From Lachnospiraceae bacterium (GTDB lineage Bacteria > Bacillota_A > Clostridia > Lachnospirales > Lachnospiraceae), in assembly GCA_004556565.1 (NCBI GenBank), contig SFGN01000068.1, positions 1 through 14,213 on the forward strand: a stretch of 14,213 nt of DNA, given 5' to 3'. Position numbers and translations under genes: made by a program. Positions 14,085 to 14,213 of the stretch are shown here, one piece after another (within the stretch, counting starts at the first letter, position 1; every line of letters starts with the position of its first letter). The notes beneath the pieces were generated by a model, which was given only the letters and a program-made list of their open reading frames with translations, searched no databases and was not told the origin of the DNA.

Positions 14085-14213
14085 ATGCAGAAAAAATATG
14101 TGTCCGTCAACGCGGAGGTGGATACGGACGGCGTGATCCGCCCGCTTCTTATCCGCTGGCATGACGGCAGACAGTGGGAGGTGACAAAGGTGCTTCATAC
14201 CTGTACTGCTTCT
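14085..14213 (+). CDS. Start of a small protein gene downstream of lexA (partial)
   Basis: ATG at 14085 follows GGAGG by 8 nt, 14 nt after the lexA stop, and the frame stays open to the window end (43 codons). It begins MQKKYVSVNAEVDTDGVIRP and continues with LIRWHDGRQWEVTKVLHTC. This looks like a compact beta-rich protein of the DUF6504-like kind often seen between lexA and a Y-family polymerase gene. That identity rests on recollection of context and is tentative. It should share lexA's SOS promoter. Confidence 0.6.
   Translation, partial: MQKKYVSVNAEVDTDGVIRPLLIRWHDGRQWEVTKVLHTCTAS

Noticed and set aside
1..14213. CRISPR arrays, tRNA or rRNA genes, insertion sequences
   Set aside because: No spaced direct repeats, no cloverleaf or rRNA signature, and no transposase or integrase frame were seen.

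Overview
The window looks like part of a conjugative or mobilizable element from a clostridial (Firmicutes) gut-type bacterium. The evidence is strong AGGAGG-type ribosome sites, TATAAT/TTGxxx promoters, a Firmicutes-type LexA box (GAAC-N4-GTTC), and a clostridial-style MobA/VirD2 relaxase. The flanks (about 1-1750 and about 12330-14213) are GC-rich and carry element functions. The middle (about 1800-12060) is clearly AT-rich and reads as cargo set between the relaxase and the LexA block. Placing it in the Tn1549-like ICE group is inference from the relaxase type, the small CD1845-like membrane protein tail and the gene order.

Layout. 2-121: tail of a small membrane protein, then a terminator. 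185-1591: relaxase, followed by four closely spaced hairpins (1591-1690). 1961-4246: an Xre-type regulator with its own promoter and repeated operator-like half-sites, followed 15 nt later by an MFS efflux protein and a terminator. 11020 down to 4397, all on the minus strand: a compact, largely overlapping operon for a ribosomally made, modified peptide (RiPP). In transcription order it is: a 58-aa precursor with a GTG start, an M50-type membrane protease, a stand-alone PqqD/RRE protein, a radical SAM enzyme with a B12-binding-type N-terminus, a second stand-alone PqqD/RRE protein, a SPASM radical SAM enzyme with its own fused RRE-like domain, an ABC ATPase, an ABC-2 permease, and a 53-aa glycine-rich hydrophobic peptide. 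11482-12063 (+): a divergent, SpoIIM/DUF95-like membrane protein. 12151-12279: a possible 42-aa ORF. 12334-13344: a WYL-domain regulator. 13468-14070: a LexA-like repressor behind a perfect SOS box. 14085 to the end: the start of another small gene.

How the cargo probably works (inference): the precursor carries two YxxP motifs (residues 7-10 and 25-28) and a hydrophobic Gly/Ala-rich C-terminal half ending in two cysteines (C52, C58). RRE proteins would bring it to the two radical SAM enzymes, the M50 protease would remove the leader within the membrane, and the ABC pair would export the product or protect the producer. The design recalls epipeptide (yydFGHIJ) and sactipeptide loci. The combination of two dissimilar radical SAM enzymes, three RRE copies, an M50 protease and a divergent SpoIIM-like protein is not one I recognise as a characterised system. 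It is the most interesting content of the window.
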